Assembly: GCA_019916065.1 (NCBI GenBank)
Contig: CM034233.1
Span: 43,106,750 to 43,170,749, forward strand
DNA from: Vitellaria paradoxa
Taxonomy: Eukaryota; Streptophyta; Magnoliopsida; Ericales; Sapotaceae
Direction of reading: 5' to 3'
Length of the DNA: 64,000 bases
Within the stretch, counting starts at the first letter, position 1, and each line of letters begins with the position of its first letter. The notes under the pieces are model-generated. The model was not told the origin of the DNA. It made no database searches and saw only the letters and a program-made list of their open reading frames with translations. Positions 25,801-31,800 of this stretch are shown piece by piece. The position numbers and the translations under genes were made by a program.

Positions 25801-28800
25801 AACCTCTAATAATATAAACTCATTATTAATAAAACCCAAAACAAATGGGTCCAAATAATAGATAATAATAATAATAATAATAAGAAATAAATTTAAAAAT
25901 TGATGTCCTCATCAACTCTCCCGGGCTGAGAAGAACTCGGTTCTGTCGAGTGAAAACCGAACCAAGGCCTTTGTCAGTCAATCACCTAGCCACAAGCTAA
26001 GGTGCTGTGCTACTGTCCTCCGACGCTCGTAGACACGCGTGGGAGGTAATATAACCCTGGTATGGCTCGCTGCTGGAGAAGAAAGATCCTGCTGACTACG
26101 ATAAAACTCCAAAGAATCAGGATCAATGCGCTGCAAAATGTCACTGGATATCCAAGTACAATCAGAATCGGGTCGGCCCACCCAACGAACCAGATAGCGC
26201 TGAACCGGTCCTTCCTTGGTAAAAACAACCTGGTCACTTATAATAGTATCAATTTTATCTGTGTGTGAGAAATTAACAGGTGTTGATGTAGGTAAGGAAA
26301 TAGGCTCAGGGATAGAATCAAGCTCATAATTGGTTTCATGGTTAGGTTCAATACAGTCATGGTTGGGTTCAACTAGAAAGGACACGGGCTCAGGGTTAGG
26401 CTCATTTGGAGAAGAAGCAAAAGGATTAACTGGGATAATAGTTTGGCCTTTATAAGCAACTAGGTCCTCAACATTAAATGTAGAGCTAAAACCAAATTCT
26501 GGTGGAATATCAATAATATAAGCATTTAGACCCACCCGTTTTAAAATTTTGAAAGGACCAGCACTACGAGGATGCAATTTGAAACCGGGCCCAGATGGAC
26601 GCCGTTCCGAGCGAATTCGAACCATAACAAAATCCCCAACATTAAATTCAATATGTCTTTTATGTGCGTCAGCTTGAAGTTTGTAAGATGCATTACTCGC
26701 TTCAAGTTGTTTGTTGATCTCAATATGCAAATCATGTAAATGTTGTGCAAAAGACTCAGCAGTCATAGACACAAGGGAATGCATAGACATGGGAATCAAG
26801 TCTAATGGTTTCCTAGGTTTGTAGCCATGCACAACCTCAAATGGACTCATACCTGAGGACCTATTGACAGAACTATTATAAGCCAATTGGGCCACAGGGA
26901 GGATTAGATCCCAGTTCTTAGGGTTTTCTTTGACCAAACATCTCAAAAGGTTTCCTAAACTACGATTAACTACCTCAGTTTGGCCATCTGTTTGAGGATG
27001 GTAAGCAGCAGAAAAGTTTAATTTAGTACCAACCAAGTGCCACAAGGTCTTCCAAAAATGACCAGTGAAGCGCACGTCCCTGTCAGACACAATAGTCTTA
27101 GGAAGGCCATACAACTTAACAATCTCATCAAAGTACAACTGTGCAACCCTAGAAGCATCAGAGGTTTTACTACAAGGAATAAAGTGGGCCATTTTGGAAA
27201 AACGATCCACAACAACAAAAATGGAGTCGTGCTTTTTAGGAGTGCGAGGAAGACCAAGTACAAAATCCATGCTCACATCTTGCCACGGACAACTAGGGAC
27301 AGGAAGGGGTGTATAGAGGCCAGTGTTTTGCTTCTTCTGTTTGGCTAACTGACAAGTGCGACACTGACTAATAATTCTAGCCACGTCTCTTTTCAAACTA
27401 GGCCAATAAAATTGACGCTCAACTTCCTCTATAGTCTTATTACGCCCAAAATGGCCAGCGAGACCACCTGCATGAGTCTCCCAAACTATGAAATCACGGA
27501 CGGACGTCCTAGGGATGCATAATTTATTAGCTTTAAAGAGGAAACCATCCTGAAGACGAAAGTCACTAGAAGGGTCAAATCGGCCCTCAAGCACTGGCAC
27601 ATAAATGTTTTTAAAGTCAGAGCATGACATGTAATCTTCTTTAAGCCTTTCAAATCCTATGACTTTAACGCTCATAGCAGTTAACAACGAAATGCGTCTA
27701 CTTAAAGCATCAGCGGCTAAGTTCTCAATTCCTTTCCTATGTTTTAAAACAAAAGAATAGGCTTGTAAATACTCACTCCAACGACCATGCCTATAATTAA
27801 GCTTTTTTTGAGAGTTAAGATACCGTAAGGCTTCATGATCAGAGTAGAGTACGAACTCCCGAGGGAGTAGGTAATGTCGCCAATGTCGTAAAGCCTGGAC
27901 TACTGCATATAGCTCCTTGTCATAGGTAGAGTATCTTCGCTTAGCCTCACCTAGCTTCTCACTAAAATAGGCAATAGGGTGACGCTCTTGGCTAAGAACA
28001 CCACCTATACCCACACCTGAAGCATCATACTCTACCTCAAACACTTTAGAAAAATCTGGAAGACGCATCACAGGGGCCTCCGTCATTTTCTTCTTTATAG
28101 CCCTGAATGCCCTAGCAGCTTCTTCCGTCCATTTAAAATCACCTCCTTTCATACATTCCGTTAAAGGAGCCATGATCGTGCTAAAACCCTTGATGAAACG
28201 GCGATAGAAAGAGGCTATCCCATGAAAACTTCGAACATCATGAATGGATGTAGGTTCGGCCCAATCTACAATAGCCTGAATTTTCTGGGGGTCAGCAGCA
28301 ACTCCAACAGAGGAGACAATGAAACCTAAGAAAGAAATTTTATCAACAAAGAATGAGCATTTCTTCCAATTAGCATATAATTTTTCCTTCCTAAGAACAG
28401 AACAAACCTGAGATAGGTGATCCACATGTTCCTCTTTAGACTTACTGTATACAAGGATGTCATCAAAATAGACCACTAAGAATCGCCCCAAAAAAGACCG
28501 AAGTGCCTGGGTCATGACTCTCATAAAAGTACTAGGGGCATTAGAAAGCCCGAAAGGCATTACCAACCACTCATAAAGACCGTCCTTCGTCTTGAAGGCT
28601 GTCTTCCACTCGTCTCCTGTCCTAATCCTAATTTGGTGATACCCACTTTTAAGATCTATCTTAGAAAAAATTGTGGCACCTGCCATCATGTCTAGCATGT
28701 CATCTAACCTAGGAATGGGGAAACGGTATTTCACAGTGATCTTATTTATGGCTCTACTATCGACACACATCCTCCAAGAGCCATCTTTTTTTGGCATCAA

Positions 28801-31800
28801 GAGAGCTGGGACAGCACAGGGGTTCAGGCTTTCACGGACAAACCCTGTATGAAGGAGTTCACCTACTTGTCGCTGTAGTTCGGCATGCTCGTAAGGATTC
28901 ATCCTATAATGAGGTAAGTTCGGGAGGGATGATCCTGGAACAAAGTCTATGGCATGTTGGATGTCACGCAGAGGAGGCAAGTGATCAGGTAAATCCTCAG
29001 GGAAAATATCTTGAAAATTTTGAAGTACCTGATGGGTCTCTTCAAGAACTAGAGGCTGAGAATCTGAAGAAACTTCTTTAACGATGACTGCAAACACAAC
29101 AAACTCCCTAACAACCTCACGCTCAAATTCTTTTGGGCTAATTATATGCAACCCTTTTGTCTCCACAATTTTCTTTTCCCTGTGGGGATCAACAGGCTTG
29201 GGAGGCAGAGGGTTGAGGTGAATTTTCTTTCCCTTAAATACAAAAGAACATGAGTTTGTGCGACCGCGAATGGTTACATCCATATCAAACAATCAAGGTC
29301 GTCCCAGAATTATGTGACCAACGTCCATAGGGATTACGTCACACCAGATATGGTCTTTATACTCAAGAAACTGAATAGGCACCAAGCAGCGTTCTTTCAC
29401 TGCTATAGATGAGATATCAACCCATGAAACATTATAGGGATTAGGGTGAGGGATGGGTTTCAACCCCAGGCGGGAGATGGTACTTGCGGAAACAACATTG
29501 ATGCAACTCCCGCTATCAATGATGACTTTACAGGGTTTACCATTGATCTTGATAAATATATAAAAAATAGAATGACGACGCCAATCATCAGCCTCCTTAG
29601 GCTGTGTTAGAGTACAACGTACGACACCTAATCGTGGGGTATCAAGGCTACCATATGAAAGATCAACACGGGTGGGAAGGGTGGAACTTCTAATGCAGGC
29701 TAGAACAGTATCACCACAGTCGTCCTCTAAATCACCAAAGTCCTCAAGATTAGGTTCATACACTTGTTCTTCTAAGTGGTCATCATCAATGTGCCCTGAA
29801 TGTTCTCCAATAACTAAGGCTTTCTTTGGACAATTAGCGGACACATGACCAAATTCCCTACACAATTGAAACATTGTACACGGGATGAGTTCCTTGGGGC
29901 ATTAGTCATTGTACCTTTTCCTTTGTTCTCATTCAATGATTGAGTACCAGGTGGAGGGAGACCGAGAACTGACTTAGAGTTTGAAGAGGAAACTTGGTGT
30001 GAGGAATAATTACTTTGGAAACTTGGTCTACTGGGACCCTTGGTAACCAACTCATAGTCCTGAACTAAGGTGTAAGCATGATCGAGAGTGGTCACACCTC
30101 TAAGAACAAGTTCTCTCTTGAGGTCATCGTGGAGGCCTTGTCTAAATCTACTCAAGGTCATGGACTCATCCTCTATGATATTGCACCGCATTCGAAATTT
30201 ATCAAATTGAGTCACATACTCAGTTACAGACCTATTTCCCTGCTTAAGATTATTCCACTAATCTAGTAAATTAATCTTATACGATCTAGGTAGGTATTTC
30301 TCTTGGAGGCGGCGTTTCATTTCATCCCAAGTTCGAACAGGGGGCGTGTGGCGCCTCGCCAAGAGATCTTCAACACTCTCCCAAAATAGCTGAGCATTAC
30401 TCGATAATCTCATACTCGCAAACTCCACTTTCTTTCCTCTGTGAACCTATACCAGTTAAAATATCGATCTATATCTCTAATCCACTGGCTAAAAATGACA
30501 GGATCTAGTCGACCATCAAAAGTAGGGGCATCTAATTTAATATTTTTAAAGAGACGGTCCTCTTGACGAAGATAGGCCTCATCTTGAGGACCAAAATTTC
30601 CACGATCTCTCTCACGATTCCGAGGAACAAGATTATACCTAGGAGGTACCCTATCCTCTCTTCTACCGCGGTGATTCAAATTGCCAGGCACATCCGAAAG
30701 GTTACCATCCGACAGACGGTGGTATTGTTCCAGGGTTGTTACTCGATTAAGTAATTCCTGGGTAGCCTGATGACTAGTATTCATTTCAGCATGAAGTGCC
30801 GTTATTTGAGTTTGTAGTCCCTCAAGAATTTGAACTATTCGATCATTACCTTCGGGGGTACTCATCTTACTAATAGGTGAGCTATGGGTGAGAATACGAC
30901 CACTACGCAATTGCATGCAACACTAACTCAACTAACAACTATTGAGATCAATAAACAACTCCTTAATGCAAGTGAATGATCACAAAATTTCAAGCCAAAT
31001 GTAATTTTTAATTTTTTTTTTTGGGAAACTTGTTAAAATCCGAATTCAATGTAATGCAACTAGTAGATTAATTTATCTTCCAAAAGTTTAAAAGAGAGGT
31101 CTCAACACTAGTTATTAAATCCCACGAATTAGTCAAGCTCACAATTAAAATTGAGGGCAAAGAAACCCTTTTTTTTTTTTTTTATAGCCAATTAATCAAA
31201 TAGGAAAGGTGGCAAAATAATATTAAAATGCTATGGATGTAAAGAACAAATAATATGAAGGTGGTCTAGGTAAAGTGGATCGTAGGCTAATAAAATTTGG
31301 TTCAATGTGATATTATAAGTTATAGGTTGAGTAGCAAATAAAGGATGTTAAGGTACCACACAGATAAAATAATACTATTAAAGTGCATAGATTGTAATAT
31401 CAAAGGAGAGGTGAGGAACAAGTGCACCTGATTTGATGTAAAGGGGCCCCAAAAATGTCCCGAGTGTCCTAAAAAATGTTTCGGAGTGTCCTGGAAGTTG
31501 CCGGAACTTCGCCGGAGTGTCGCCGGAGCTTCGCCGGAAAATTCTGGGGTCACCGGAGAGGTCGCCGGAGGGAGGCGATTCCGGTGGTGTGGGTCGCCGG
31601 AGCTGAGTGTAGCCGGAAATGCACGAAAGTGTACGAACGTCTTGAGGGTGAAGATGCGTACGCCAATGGCAACGGCAGCGGCTGCGGCTGCGGCCAGGGT
31701 TTTTTTTTTCTCACGGTTGAAAACGGTGATTTGATATTTTTCTTTTGCATCAGGGATTCGCTCTGATACCAAGTTGATGCGGAACAACAATTGAAAGTAA

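Noticed and set aside
26062..29081. Plus-strand frames of 68-103 codons within gypsy 1
   Set aside because: Antisense shadows of the long pol frame, without motifs.
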